A stretch of DNA of 64,000 nt from positions 80,849 to 144,848 of the forward strand of contig JAHBYP010000013.1 of the NCBI GenBank assembly GCA_019635875.1, in the 5' to 3' direction. The first letter of the stretch is position 1, and each line of letters begins with the position of its first letter. Below the pieces are notes generated by a model. The model was not told the DNA's origin. It did not search any database and worked only from the letters and a program-made list of their open reading frames with translations. Positions 44,850 through 53,365 of this stretch are shown piece by piece. The position numbers and the translations under genes are program-made. The DNA comes from Alphaproteobacteria bacterium. GTDB taxonomy: Bacteria > Pseudomonadota > Alphaproteobacteria > Reyranellales > Reyranellaceae.

Positions 44850-46673
44850 ATGTCCATCGCAACCTTTCCGTTCGACGGCGCGCAGGATCTGCGTCTGGAG
44901 ATCCTGCGTCGCGCGCCGCTGTTCTCCGGCCTCGACGACACGACCCTGATGGCCGTGCTCGACCGCATGGAATCGGTGATGGTCGAGGGCGGCAAGCCGC
45001 TGATCAACGCCGGCGATCCGGGCGATGCGCTCTACGTCGTGGCCAGCGGCTATCTCGCGGTGTTCGACCCGCCGGGCCCCGACGGCGTGCCGCGCATCAT
45101 CGCCGAGATCCCCGCCGGCGACATCGTCGGCGAGCTCTCGCTGATCGGCCACCGCCGGCGCTCGCACACCGTGGCGGCGATCCGCGACAGCGAGGCGCTC
45201 AGGCTGAGCCGCGCCGATTTCGAGCGCCTGATCAGCGCCCATCCCGAGGCGCTGGTCGGCCTGGTGCACAAGCTGGTCGAGCGCTACGGCTCGCCGCCGC
45301 GCGTGGTGAAGCGTCCGCCGCGCACCATCGCGCTGATCCCGCACGGGCTCAACGCGCCCTGCGAGCGCTTCGCCAAGGAGCTGTCGGAGGCGCTCGGCCG
45401 GCTGAGCGGCGCGCCCAAGGTCGAGATCATCGGGCCGGAGGCCGCCGGCGCGCCGCTCGACCGCCTGCAGCGCGCCGAGGCCGAGGCGACCTTCGTCGTC
45501 TACCGCGCCGAGGCGACCGAGACCGACTGGACCCATCGCTGCCTGCGCCAGGCCGACCTGATGCTGGCGATCGCCGCGTCGGGCCCGCCGCCCGAGGAGC
45601 CGCAGCTGATCGACCGGCTCAACGCCTCCGGCGTCCTGCGCGAAGGCCCCTACCGTCCGCGGCGCGAGCTGGTGCTGGTGCGCGAGAAGCCGCTGATCCG
45701 CCCCGGCACGACCTCGCCCTGGCTCGGCCACAACGACTACGCGCTGCATCACCACGTGCGCCTGGGCTCGGTGCAGGAGTTCGACCGCCTGGCCCGCGTC
45801 GTCGTCAACCGCGCCGTCGGCATCGTCATGGCCGGCGGCGGCGCGCGCGGCTTCGCCCATATCGGCGTGGTGCGCGCGCTGCGCGAGGCCGGCGTGCCGA
45901 TCGACATGGCCGGCGGCTGCAGCATGGGCGCGATCGTCGCCGCCGCCACCGCGGCGGGCTGGGACTACCGCGAGATGAACGCGCGCTTCCGCCGCGCCTT
46001 CGTCGAGAAGAACCCGCTGGGCGACTACACCGTGCCGTTTGTTTCGCTCTACGCCGGCAAGCGCGTCGACAACCTGCTGCACCTCGCCTTCGGCTCGATC
46101 GACATCGAGGATCTGCCCTCGCCGTTCTACGCCGTCACCGCCAACCTCACCCTGCAGGGCCGCGACGTGCAGCGTCGCGGGCCGCTGGCGCACTGGCTGC
46201 GCGCCTCGGTGTCGATCCCCGGCGTGCTGCCGCCGGTCGTGCATCGCGGCGAGGTGCATGTCGACGGCGGCGTGATCGACAACTTCCCGGTCGCGCCGAT
46301 GCGCACCATGGGCCGCGGCCCGGTGATCGGCATCGACATCGACACCGGCGGCGCGATGTCGGCCGGCGAGCGCGTGGGCGATTCGTGGTCGGCCTGGGAG
46401 TTCACGCGGCGCCTGATCTGGAAGCGCGGCGAGACCCTGCCGATCCCCTCGATCGTGCGCATCCTGCTGCGCTCGGCCCTGGTCGGCAGCACCGAGCGCT
46501 CGCTGCTCGACCGCGAGCGCGTCGACCTGCTGGTCATGCCGCCGATGACCGATTTCGACCTGCTCGACTGGACCGGCTTCGAGCGCGCCGTCGAGATCGG
46601 CTATCGCCACACCCAGGCCATGCTCGACAAGATCGAGGGCGGCCATCTGCGCGACCGGCTGCTGGCGGCTTAG
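44850..46673 (+). CDS. Patatin-like phospholipase with N-terminal cyclic-nucleotide-binding domain (NTE type)
   Basis: A 607-residue serine lipase related to neuropathy target esterase. Residues 15-135 are a cyclic-nucleotide-binding-like domain (INAGDPGDALYVVASG, GDIVGELSLIGHRRRS). A linker domain follows. The patatin core has the oxyanion loop GGGARGFAHIGV (about 327), the nucleophile serine in GCSMG (about 355) and the dyad aspartate in DGG (about 471). It should cleave lysophospholipids at the membrane, perhaps controlled by a nucleotide. ATG 44850 is chosen; an ATG at 44829 in frame is possible. Confidence 0.92.
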   Translation: MSIATFPFDGAQDLRLEILRRAPLFSGLDDTTLMAVLDRMESVMVEGGKPLINAGDPGDALYVVASGYLAVFDPPGPDGVPRIIAEIPAGDIVGELSLIGHRRRSHTVAAIRDSEALRLSRADFERLISAHPEALVGLVHKLVERYGSPPRVVKRPPRTIALIPHGLNAPCERFAKELSEALGRLSGAPKVEIIGPEAAGAPLDRLQRAEAEATFVVYRAEATETDWTHRCLRQADLMLAIAASGPPPEEPQLIDRLNASGVLREGPYRPRRELVLVREKPLIRPGTTSPWLGHNDYALHHHVRLGSVQEFDRLARVVVNRAVGIVMAGGGARGFAHIGVVRALREAGVPIDMAGGCSMGAIVAAATAAGWDYREMNARFRRAFVEKNPLGDYTVPFVSLYAGKRVDNLLHLAFGSIDIEDLPSPFYAVTANLTLQGRDVQRRGPLAHWLRASVSIPGVLPPVVHRGEVHVDGGVIDNFPVAPMRTMGRGPVIGIDIDTGGAMSAGERVGDSWSAWEFTRRLIWKRGETLPIPSIVRILLRSALVGSTERSLLDRERVDLLVMPPMTDFDLLDWTGFERAVEIGYRHTQAMLDKIEGGHLRDRLLAA

Positions 46674-46676
46674 TTC

Positions 46677-46796
46677 CCTTCCCCCGGAGGGGGAAGGTGC
46701 CCGAAGGGCGGAAGGGGGATGTCTCAACGACTCCCGAGTCCGTCTTCGACATCCCCCATCCGTCGCTACGCGCCACCTTCCCCCTCCGGGGGAAGG
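46677..46796. repeat. Family A palindromic repeat, copy 7 (P left, Q right)
   Basis: Full element between the convergent patatin-like gene and the DUF6036 gene. Confidence 0.9.
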
Positions 46797-46814
46797 TAGA
46801 AATACGTCGGCCGG

Positions 46815-47339
46815 CTATGGCGCGAAGTCGGCGATGATGTCGGCGCGCACGCGTTCGCGCAGCGCGGCGGTCAGCGCCGTGCGATCGAGCAGGGCCAGCA
46901 GCCGCTCGCGCGACAGCAGGCCCCGGCGGGCCAGCGCGCGGGTGAAGGCAAGATCCTTGTCGCGCCGCGCGACATACTTGGCGATCGCCAGGTCGTGCGG
47001 ATCCAGGCACAGCCCCTTGACGCCATCCGTGTCGCCCGGCGGCAGATGCACCAGCCGTCCCTTCCAGCCCCTGGGCAGGATCGCTGTCGCGATGTCGACC
47101 GGATCGGCGTAGTAGCCGAAGCTCTGGTGAAAGGGCGAATCGACGCCGATCTCGTTCAGGAGCTCGGTGCGGTCCGGTCGCCCGGTGGCGATCAGGTCGA
47201 CCTCGGGCGAGCGGACGATCTCGTCGGCGAGGTCGGGATGCCTGCCGTGCAGCGACTGGCTGCCGATGATCACGAACTGCTTCTCGCCCGTGATCCGGCC
47301 GGCTGCGCGCAGCACGTGGTCAACCTGCCGCTTCTTCAT
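46815..47339 (-). CDS. DUF6036-like nucleotidyltransferase, candidate toxin
   Basis: A 174-residue protein with the minimal nucleotidyltransferase pattern: VIIGSQSLHG (G26-S27) followed by an acidic motif SPEVDLI (E46, D48), then LDPHDLAIAKYVARRDKDL, which is typical of nucleotidyltransferases of the AbiEii/DUF6036 kind. Related toxins add nucleotides to tRNA or protein; this one is untested. It overlaps the upstream AbrB-type gene by 20 bp, so production of both is coupled. Together they form a candidate toxin-antitoxin module. Confidence 0.75.
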   Translation of the reverse strand: MKKRQVDHVLRAAGRITGEKQFVIIGSQSLHGRHPDLADEIVRSPEVDLIATGRPDRTELLNEIGVDSPFHQSFGYYADPVDIATAILPRGWKGRLVHLPPGDTDGVKGLCLDPHDLAIAKYVARRDKDLAFTRALARRGLLSRERLLALLDRTALTAALRERVRADIIADFAP

Positions 47340-47760
47340 GCAGCCGCCTCACTTCCGCCTGCGGCAACAGGCCGACGAACGGCATCGACTGGCGCAGCCG
47401 CGTCGCCTCCTCGTCGTGTCCCAGCATGGCCGCGAACAGCTCGCCGTCGTCGCCGCGCCGGGCGATGGCGCGCCATTCGTCGTAGGCCGAAACCCAGGTG
47501 CCCTGCTTCTTCCAGCGATGCAGGTTGGCGAGGATCTGCGCGCGGATCTCGCGCGGCTCGCAGCGCCGCACGACGGCCAGCGCGATCGCGCGCTTGAGCG
47601 CGTCGAGCGCCTGGTGCGAGAGGCCGGGGCGCGTGGCGGGCCGGATGGCCCGCTCCGTCAGCTCGAGCGCGTCGCCCTCGCCCACGCCCCACGCCTCGAG
47701 CGCCGCCTTGGGAACGATGACGCCCAGCGAGTTGCCGATGCGCCGCAGGGGCAGTTTCAT
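47320..47760 (-). CDS. AbrB/MazE/SpoVT-type DNA-binding protein, candidate antitoxin
   Basis: A 146-residue protein with an N-terminal swapped-hairpin AbrB domain (MKLPLRRIGNSLGVIVPKAAL, then GVGEGDALEL), the form used by MazE-like antitoxins. Residues 50-146 are helical (SHQALDALKRAIALAVVRR, WVSAYDEWRAIARRG) and may bind the partner. The ATG at 47760 has no ribosome binding site; a palindrome with TATAAC ends seven bases before it. It is upstream of and overlaps the nucleotidyltransferase gene, the usual antitoxin-first order. Confidence 0.75.
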   Translation of the reverse strand: MKLPLRRIGNSLGVIVPKAALEAWGVGEGDALELTERAIRPATRPGLSHQALDALKRAIALAVVRRCEPREIRAQILANLHRWKKQGTWVSAYDEWRAIARRGDDGELFAAMLGHDEEATRLRQSMPFVGLLPQAEVRRLHEEAAG

Positions 47761-47767
47761 AGCCGAA

Positions 47768-47785
47768 GTTATAACATGTTATAAC
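47768..47785. promoter_or_regulatory. 18-bp perfect palindrome, candidate AbrB-type operator and promoter
   Basis: GTTATAACATGTTATAAC reads the same on both strands and is AT-rich in a GC-rich genome. On the minus strand TATAAC (47773-47768) sits where a -10 box would place the transcript start at or just before the ATG at 47760. Confidence 0.7.
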
Positions 47786-47827
47786 AACGAGGTGGAAACG
47801 CCGAATCGGGACACCGGTTCCGTCGAG

Positions 47828-47871
47828 GCATCCCCCTTCCGCCCTTCGGGCACCTTCCCCCCGGGGGAAGG
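47828..47871. repeat. Family A right-arm fragment (P arm)
   Basis: Only the right half of a family A element: the P hairpin arm and a slightly shortened end palindrome (CCTTCCCCCCGGGGGAAGG). The left half is missing. Confidence 0.75.
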
Positions 47872-47873
47872 AA

Positions 47874-48476
47874 TTAGAGCCAGGGGGCCCTGGCCCAGTC
47901 CAGGGCCTGCTCCAGGCGGTCGTGGCCCCAGAAGAGCTCGTCGCCCACCGTGAAAGCGGGGGCGCCGTAGATGCCGCGGGCGATGGCGTCGTCGGTCTGC
48001 GACTTGAGGCGCGCCTTGTTCTCGGGCGCCGCCGCGCGCTCCAGCACGGAAGCCGGCAGGCCCAGGCGCTGCACGATGTCGGCGACCACCGCCGGATCGC
48101 CGATGTCGCGGTCCTCGACGAAATTGGCGCGGAAGACGGCGCGCGAGAAATTGGCGATCCAGCCCTCGTCGGCGCCGATCAGGGCGACGCGCGCGGCGTG
48201 CAGGCCGTTGCGCGGCAGGACGCTGGGCCGCTTCCACAGCAGCAGGTACTTCGCCGCCTGGCGTTCCATGTCGCGCCACATGTTGGCGCCCTTGGCCGGG
48301 TAGAGGTTGAAGGGCGAGGTCGCCCAGCCCTGGGCGGCGAAGATCGGCCCGAGCAGGAACGGGCGCCAGCGCACGCCGACGCCGGCGACCCGCGCGGCGC
48401 CCTCGATGCGCTCGGCGGCGAGATAGGAATAGGTGCTGGCGAACTCGTACCAGAAATCCACCGCCGGCGCGGTCAT
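47874..48476 (-). CDS. 2-hydroxychromene-2-carboxylate isomerase-like protein (DsbA family)
   Basis: A 200-residue thioredoxin-fold protein of the HCCA isomerase/kappa GST branch. The N-terminal FWYEFASTYSYLAAERI holds the serine that replaces the DsbA cysteine and binds glutathione. RWRPFLLGPIFAAQG and IYGAPAFTVGDELFWGHDRL are family motifs. It may isomerise aromatic degradation intermediates or act as a glutathione transferase. Weak ribosome binding site ahead of ATG 48476. Encoded just downstream of the RND permease stop region on the same strand. Confidence 0.87.
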   Translation of the reverse strand: MTAPAVDFWYEFASTYSYLAAERIEGAARVAGVGVRWRPFLLGPIFAAQGWATSPFNLYPAKGANMWRDMERQAAKYLLLWKRPSVLPRNGLHAARVALIGADEGWIANFSRAVFRANFVEDRDIGDPAVVADIVQRLGLPASVLERAAAPENKARLKSQTDDAIARGIYGAPAFTVGDELFWGHDRLEQALDWARAPWL

Positions 48477-48501
48477 CGCACAAAAACTCCTCAGCTTGTT
48501 T

Positions 48502-48524
48502 CCTTCCCTCCGGGGGAGGGGAAG
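48502..48524. repeat. Degenerate family A end palindrome
   Basis: An imperfect end palindrome (CCTTCCCTCCGGGGGAGGGGAAG) between the RND permease stop and the isomerase start. Confidence 0.55.
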
Positions 48525-48525
48525 A

Positions 48526-51500
48526 TTACTCCGCCGGATGCGGCGCGTGGGACGCGGCCGGATCGGCGTGCGCCGTGCGGGTGCGGGCGAGGTAGGTGTA
48601 GGCGGTGGGCACGACGAAGAGCGTGAACAGCGTGCCGAAGGTCAGCCCGCCGACGATCACCCAGCCGATCGCCTGGCGGCTCTCGCCGCCGGCGCCCGTC
48701 GCATAGGCCAGCGGCAGCGCGCCCAGCACCATGGCGCCGGTGGTCATCAGGATCGGGCGCAGGCGCAGGGTCGAGGCTTCCTTGACCGCCTCGATCTTGG
48801 CCATGCCGCGTTCCTGCAGCTGGTTGGAGAACTCGACGATGAGAATCCCGTGCTTGGTGATCAGGCCTATGAGCGTGACCAGCCCGATCTGGCTGTAGAC
48901 GTTGAGCGTGTTGCCGGTGAGGTACAGCGCGAGCAGCGCGCCGGTCATGGTCAGCGGCACGGTGAGCATGATGATCAGCGGATCGATGAAGCTCTCGAAC
49001 TGCGCCGCCAGCACCAGGAAGATGAACACCAGCGCCATCAGGAAGGTCTCGTACAGACCACGCGAGGACTGCCTGAACTCGCGGCTCTGGCCGTTGTAGT
49101 CGATGCGGATGGTGCCCGGCAGCTGCCTGGCCGCCTCGTCCATGAACTTCAGCGCGTCGCCCAGCGCGCAGCCGCCGACCAGGTTGGCCGACACCGTCGA
49201 GGCGCGCAGCTTGTTGAAGTGGTTGAGCTCCTTGGGCGCCACCGTCTCGGTGTAGGTGATCAGGGTCGACAGCGGGATCATCTGGCCCGAGCGCGCGCGC
49301 ACGAAGATCTCGTTGAGCTGGCTGGGCGTCACGCGGTCGGCATCGGCGACCTGCACCATAACGTCGTACTGCTTGCCCTCGCGCTTGAAGCGCGTGACCT
49401 GGCGGCCGCCCATCATGGTCTCGAGCGTGCGCCCGATGGTCTCGACCTCGACGCCGAGCAGCGCGGCCTTCTCGCGATCGGGCCGCACCCGCAGGTCGGG
49501 CTTGTTGAGCTTCAAATCGGTGTCGAGCGCGGTCAGGCACGAATTGGTGCGGGCGATCGCCATGATCTGGTTGGTCGCCTGGTCGAGCACGGCGTAGGGC
49601 TGCGAGGTCAGCAGCACGACCTGCACCGGCTTGTCCGAGGTGCGCAGGCCGAACGACGGCGGATTGATCGGGAAGGCGACGATGCCGGTGATGCGCTGCG
49701 CCAGCGGCCGCGCCATCTCGGTGATCGCCTGCTGCTTGACCGTGCGCTCCTCCCACGGCTTGAGGCGGGCGAAGGCGAGCAGGCGGGTGACGTCGGGGAA
49801 GCCGACGATGACCAGCAGCTTCTCGACGTTCTGGCTGATCTCCGGCCGGCCCAGCGCGGCGCTGCGCAGGTAGATGTCCTCGACGCGATGGCCGTAGCCC
49901 ATGGTGAAATCGATGGTCGAGCCTTCCGGCGCGAAGCCGATGTTCGACACGAAGCCGCGATCCTCGCTGGGCGCCAGCTCCGAGGGCAGCAGCGTGAACA
50001 GGAAGCCCGCGGCGCCGGCCGCCGCCAGGCCGACGACGACGACCACGGGGCGCATGGCGAAGGTCAGCCCGAGCAGCCGGCGATAGCCGGCGTTCATCGC
50101 CTGCAGCACGCGCTCGCCGCCGCGCACGAACAGGTTGGGCCTGGCCTCGTGCTTGAGCAGCTTCGAGCACATCATCGGCGAGAGCGTCAGCGCCACGAAG
50201 CCCGAGACGATCACCGATCCGGCCAGCGTGAGCGCGAACTCGATGAACAGCCTGCCGGTGCGGCCGGTCTGGAAGGCGACCGGCGCATAGACCGCCGCCA
50301 GCGTGATGGTCATGGCGACGATGGCGAAGGCGATCTCGCGGCTGCCCTTGAGCGCCGCCTCGAACGGCTTCATGCCCTGCTCGACGTAGCGCGAGATGTT
50401 CTCGAGCATGACGATGGCGTCGTCGACCACCAGGCCGATCGCCAGCACCATGGCCAGCAGGGTCAGCGTGTTGATCGAGAAGCCGAACAGCAGCATCATG
50501 GTGAAGGTGCCGATCAGCGACACCGGGATGGTGACCAGCGGCACCAGCGTGGCGCGGAAGCTGCGCAGGAACAGGAAGATCACCAGCACGACGAGCACGA
50601 CGGCTTCGCCGATCGTGATGAAGACGTTGTCGATCGAGCGCTCGATGAACACCGTGCTGTCGAAGGCGATGTCGGCCGAGATGCCCGGCGGCAGCTCGGC
50701 GAGGATGGCGGGCAGGCGCTTCTTGACCTCGTTGGCGACCGAGAGCGGATTGGCCGTCGACTGCTTGATGACGCCGACATTGACCGCCGGCCGGCCGTTG
50801 AAGCGGCTCAGGATGCGCTGGTCGCGCGGCCCGAGCGCGGCGCGGCCGACGTCGCGCAGCCGCACCAGGTAGCCGTCGTTGTCGCGCAGGATCAAATTCT
50901 CGAACTGCGCCGGCGTGCGCAGATCGGTCTCGGCCAGGATGGTGAACTCGCGCTCGGTGCTCTCGATGCGGCCCGAGGGGATCTCGACGTTCTGCCGTCT
51001 GAGCGCGTTCTCGACGTCCTGCGCGGTGACGCGGTAGGCCGCCATGCGCACGCGGTCGAGCCAGATGCGCATGGCGAAGGCGCGCTCGCCGAAGACGCGC
51101 AGCTGCGAGACGCCGTCGATGGTCTGCAGCTGGTCCTTGACGAAGCGGTCGATGTAGTCGGTGACCTCGAGCTGGCCGATCGTGTCGCTGCTGAAGGAGA
51201 TGAAGACCACCGGGAAGGCGTCGGCCTCGACCTTGGCGATCACCGGCTCGTCGATCTCGGCCGGCAGGCGCGAGCGCACGCGGCTGACCCGGTCGCGCAC
51301 GTCGGCGGCGGCCGAATCGACGTTGCGCGTGAGCCGGAACTTCACCGTGATCTGGCTGCGCTCGGCGCGGCTGAACGAGGTCATCAGCTCGATGCCCTCG
51401 ATGCCGTAGAGCGATTCCTCGAGCGGCTGCGTGACCTGGCTCTCGACGATCTCGGCCGAGGCGCCGCGATAGGTCGTGTCGACCGTCAGCGTCGGCTCGT

Positions 51501-51621
51501 CGATGTTGGGATATTCGCGGATCGTCAGCCGCTGCCAGCTCACCAGCCCCAGCAGCACCAGGGTGAGGCTGAGCACCGTGGCGAACACCGGCCGCCGGAT
51601 CGAGATGTCGGACAGCGTCAT
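48526..51621 (-). CDS. RND efflux transporter permease (HAE-1/AcrB family)
   Basis: A 1031-residue inner-membrane pump of the AcrB/MdtB class, twelve membrane helices and two large periplasmic loops. It starts MTLSDISIRRPVFATVL, has the TM4 proton-relay aspartates in GLVVDDAIVMLENISRY, and the conserved RPILMTTGAMVLGALPLA near the end. It exports drugs or other amphipathic compounds with a periplasmic adaptor, encoded upstream, and an outer-membrane channel, not in this window. Length is normal. A family B repeat separates it from the adaptor gene. Confidence 0.96.
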   Translation of the reverse strand: MTLSDISIRRPVFATVLSLTLVLLGLVSWQRLTIREYPNIDEPTLTVDTTYRGASAEIVESQVTQPLEESLYGIEGIELMTSFSRAERSQITVKFRLTRNVDSAAADVRDRVSRVRSRLPAEIDEPVIAKVEADAFPVVFISFSSDTIGQLEVTDYIDRFVKDQLQTIDGVSQLRVFGERAFAMRIWLDRVRMAAYRVTAQDVENALRRQNVEIPSGRIESTEREFTILAETDLRTPAQFENLILRDNDGYLVRLRDVGRAALGPRDQRILSRFNGRPAVNVGVIKQSTANPLSVANEVKKRLPAILAELPPGISADIAFDSTVFIERSIDNVFITIGEAVVLVVLVIFLFLRSFRATLVPLVTIPVSLIGTFTMMLLFGFSINTLTLLAMVLAIGLVVDDAIVMLENISRYVEQGMKPFEAALKGSREIAFAIVAMTITLAAVYAPVAFQTGRTGRLFIEFALTLAGSVIVSGFVALTLSPMMCSKLLKHEARPNLFVRGGERVLQAMNAGYRRLLGLTFAMRPVVVVVGLAAAGAAGFLFTLLPSELAPSEDRGFVSNIGFAPEGSTIDFTMGYGHRVEDIYLRSAALGRPEISQNVEKLLVIVGFPDVTRLLAFARLKPWEERTVKQQAITEMARPLAQRITGIVAFPINPPSFGLRTSDKPVQVVLLTSQPYAVLDQATNQIMAIARTNSCLTALDTDLKLNKPDLRVRPDREKAALLGVEVETIGRTLETMMGGRQVTRFKREGKQYDVMVQVADADRVTPSQLNEIFVRARSGQMIPLSTLITYTETVAPKELNHFNKLRASTVSANLVGGCALGDALKFMDEAARQLPGTIRIDYNGQSREFRQSSRGLYETFLMALVFIFLVLAAQFESFIDPLIIMLTVPLTMTGALLALYLTGNTLNVYSQIGLVTLIGLITKHGILIVEFSNQLQERGMAKIEAVKEASTLRLRPILMTTGAMVLGALPLAYATGAGGESRQAIGWVIVGGLTFGTLFTLFVVPTAYTYLARTRTAHADPAASHAPHPAE

Positions 51622-51642
51622 CGGGCGAACCCTGCCTCATGC

Positions 51643-51770
51643 CTCCCTCTCCCCGCTTGCGGGGAGAGGGTCGGGGTGAGGGGCCATTGCGGCCAGACCG
51701 TGATCGGCGGCGTGATCGACCGGCGACAGCCCCTCACCCCAACCCTCTCCCCGCAAGCGGGGAGAGGGAG
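51643..51770. repeat. Family B palindromic repeat, copy 3
   Basis: Same outer hairpins as other family B copies, but with a different central spacer (GCCATTGCGGCCAGACCGTG and on). It lies between adaptor and permease genes of one efflux operon. Confidence 0.88.
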
Positions 51771-51796
51771 TGAGGTGGTCATGGTCGCCAGCGCGC

Positions 51797-53026
51797 TCAT
51801 CCGCCCTTGCCCGGCGGGTTGGGGTTGGTGGCGGTCGAGGGGGCGCCGGCGGGCAGGGGAACCGAGGCGCCGCTCGGCGGCTTCGCCGCACCGCCGGCGG
51901 GCGGCACGATGGTCACCGGGATGCCCGGACGCGGCAGCTTCAGATGGCCGGCGGTGATCACCACGTCGTTGGGCGTCAGCCCGTCGAGGATCTCGACCTG
52001 GCCTCGCTCGCGCTGGCCGGTGCGCACGAAGGTCGGCACCGACTTGCCGTCGACGATGCGATAGACCTGCATGCGATCGCCCACCGGCACGATCGACTGC
52101 TCGGGCACGAACATCGCGTTCTCGCGCGTGGCGAGCGTGACGGCGACACGGCCGAAGACGCCGGGCCGCAGCGTGTCCTGCGGATTGCCGACGAGGGCGC
52201 GGATGACGATCGAGCGGCCGGCCTCGTCGACCAGCGGATCGATGGCGTAGACCCTGCCGGTGAACTCGCGGCCGGCGAAGGCGTCGACGGTGACCGCGAT
52301 CGGCTGGCCGACGCGCACCGCGGGCAGGAAGGATTCGGGGATGCGGAAATCGACCTTCAGCGGATCGATCTGCTCGAGGTTGACGATGTCGGCGCCGGCC
52401 ACGAGGTAGCTGCCGACCGAGACGCGGCGCAGGCCGATGACGCCGTCGAAGGGCGCCACCAGCGTGTATTTCTCGACCCGCGCCTTGGCCAGCTGCACCG
52501 CGGCCTCGTCGCGGCGCAGCGCGGCGCGCGCCTCGTCGAGCGCCTTCTCGGTGCCGGCCTGGCGCGCCAGCAGCGAGGTCGCGCGCTCGTAATTGGCCTT
52601 CGACAGCACCAGCGCCGCCTCGGCCTGCGCCAGCACCGCCTCGTCGAGCGCCGCGTCGAGGCGCACCAGCACTTGGCCCTTGGCGACCTTCTGGCCCTCG
52701 TTGAAGTTGAATTCCTTCACCCGGCTGGCCAGCTCGGGCCTGATCATCACCGCTTCGTTGGAACGGAAGGTGCCGACGGCGAGCACGCTCTGGCGCGCCG
52801 TGCCGACCATGACCTTGACCGCCTCGACGCCGACGGCGCGCGGCGGCGCGGCCGGCCCGCCCGGCTTGGCGGCGCCCGGCTTGGCGGTGCCGGCCTTCGC
52901 CGGTGCCGGCGCCGATGCCGTGAGGTCGGGCGCCTTGGCGCCGGGGCCCTTGTTGTACCACCACCAGGCTCCACCGCCGGCGGCCACCAGCAGGATAGAG
53001 GCGGCGATCGCCACCCTGTGTCGCAT
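51797..53026 (-). CDS. RND efflux periplasmic adaptor (membrane fusion protein)
   Basis: A 409-residue adaptor. An N-terminal membrane anchor (VAIAASILLVAAGGGAWWW) is followed by a proline/alanine/lysine-rich linker, the beta-barrel and lipoyl parts (NFNEGQKVAKGQVLVRLDA), a coiled-coil hairpin rich in alanine and arginine, and FDGVIGLRRVSVGSYL. It connects the permease to an outer-membrane channel. The C-terminal tail is rich in proline, glycine and alanine. ATG 53026 is preferred over upstream starts because the basic MRHR precedes the anchor. Confidence 0.93.
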   Translation of the reverse strand: MRHRVAIAASILLVAAGGGAWWWYNKGPGAKAPDLTASAPAPAKAGTAKPGAAKPGGPAAPPRAVGVEAVKVMVGTARQSVLAVGTFRSNEAVMIRPELASRVKEFNFNEGQKVAKGQVLVRLDAALDEAVLAQAEAALVLSKANYERATSLLARQAGTEKALDEARAALRRDEAAVQLAKARVEKYTLVAPFDGVIGLRRVSVGSYLVAGADIVNLEQIDPLKVDFRIPESFLPAVRVGQPIAVTVDAFAGREFTGRVYAIDPLVDEAGRSIVIRALVGNPQDTLRPGVFGRVAVTLATRENAMFVPEQSIVPVGDRMQVYRIVDGKSVPTFVRTGQRERGQVEILDGLTPNDVVITAGHLKLPRPGIPVTIVPPAGGAAKPPSGASVPLPAGAPSTATNPNPPGKGG

Positions 53027-53240
53027 CAGCCTGGTCTCTCCAGCCTCGCCGGCAGCCTCGCGTCTGGTGCGCGCCCGCGCCGGCAATAGTCCCCTGTCGT
53101 GGCGCGCATTTTACCGTCAATTCGCAGGTGGAGGGATGCGAAATCCGGACCACTCGGGCTTTTGGACGCATGGTCACACGCCGTTACAGAAGCCTGACCG
53201 GGCGTGGTAGAGGGGGGCGATGATCGACGCGCTCGCCTTT

Positions 53241-53362
53241 CCTTCCCCCGGAGGGGGAAGGTGCCCGAACGGCGGAAGGGGGATGTCGAAGCCGGACCTC
53301 TCCGTTCGTCTTCGACATCCCCCTTCCGGCGCTGCGCGCCACCTTCCCCCTCCGGGGGAAGG
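53241..53362. repeat. Family A palindromic repeat, copy 8 (P left, Q right)
   Basis: Full element whose right end (GGGGGAAGG) lies three bases before the start of the DedA-like gene and acts as its apparent ribosome binding site. Confidence 0.9.
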
Positions 53363-53365
53363 GAC

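Noticed and set aside
48433..51957. 1174-codon open frame on the plus strand opposite the RND permease
   Set aside because: High-GC shadow of the real permease gene; its composition is rich in R, H, D, A without domains, while the minus frame has all RND motifs. The same holds for long antisense frames at 1303-3261, 4825-7245, 10977-13193, 38432-41395 and 44778-46727.
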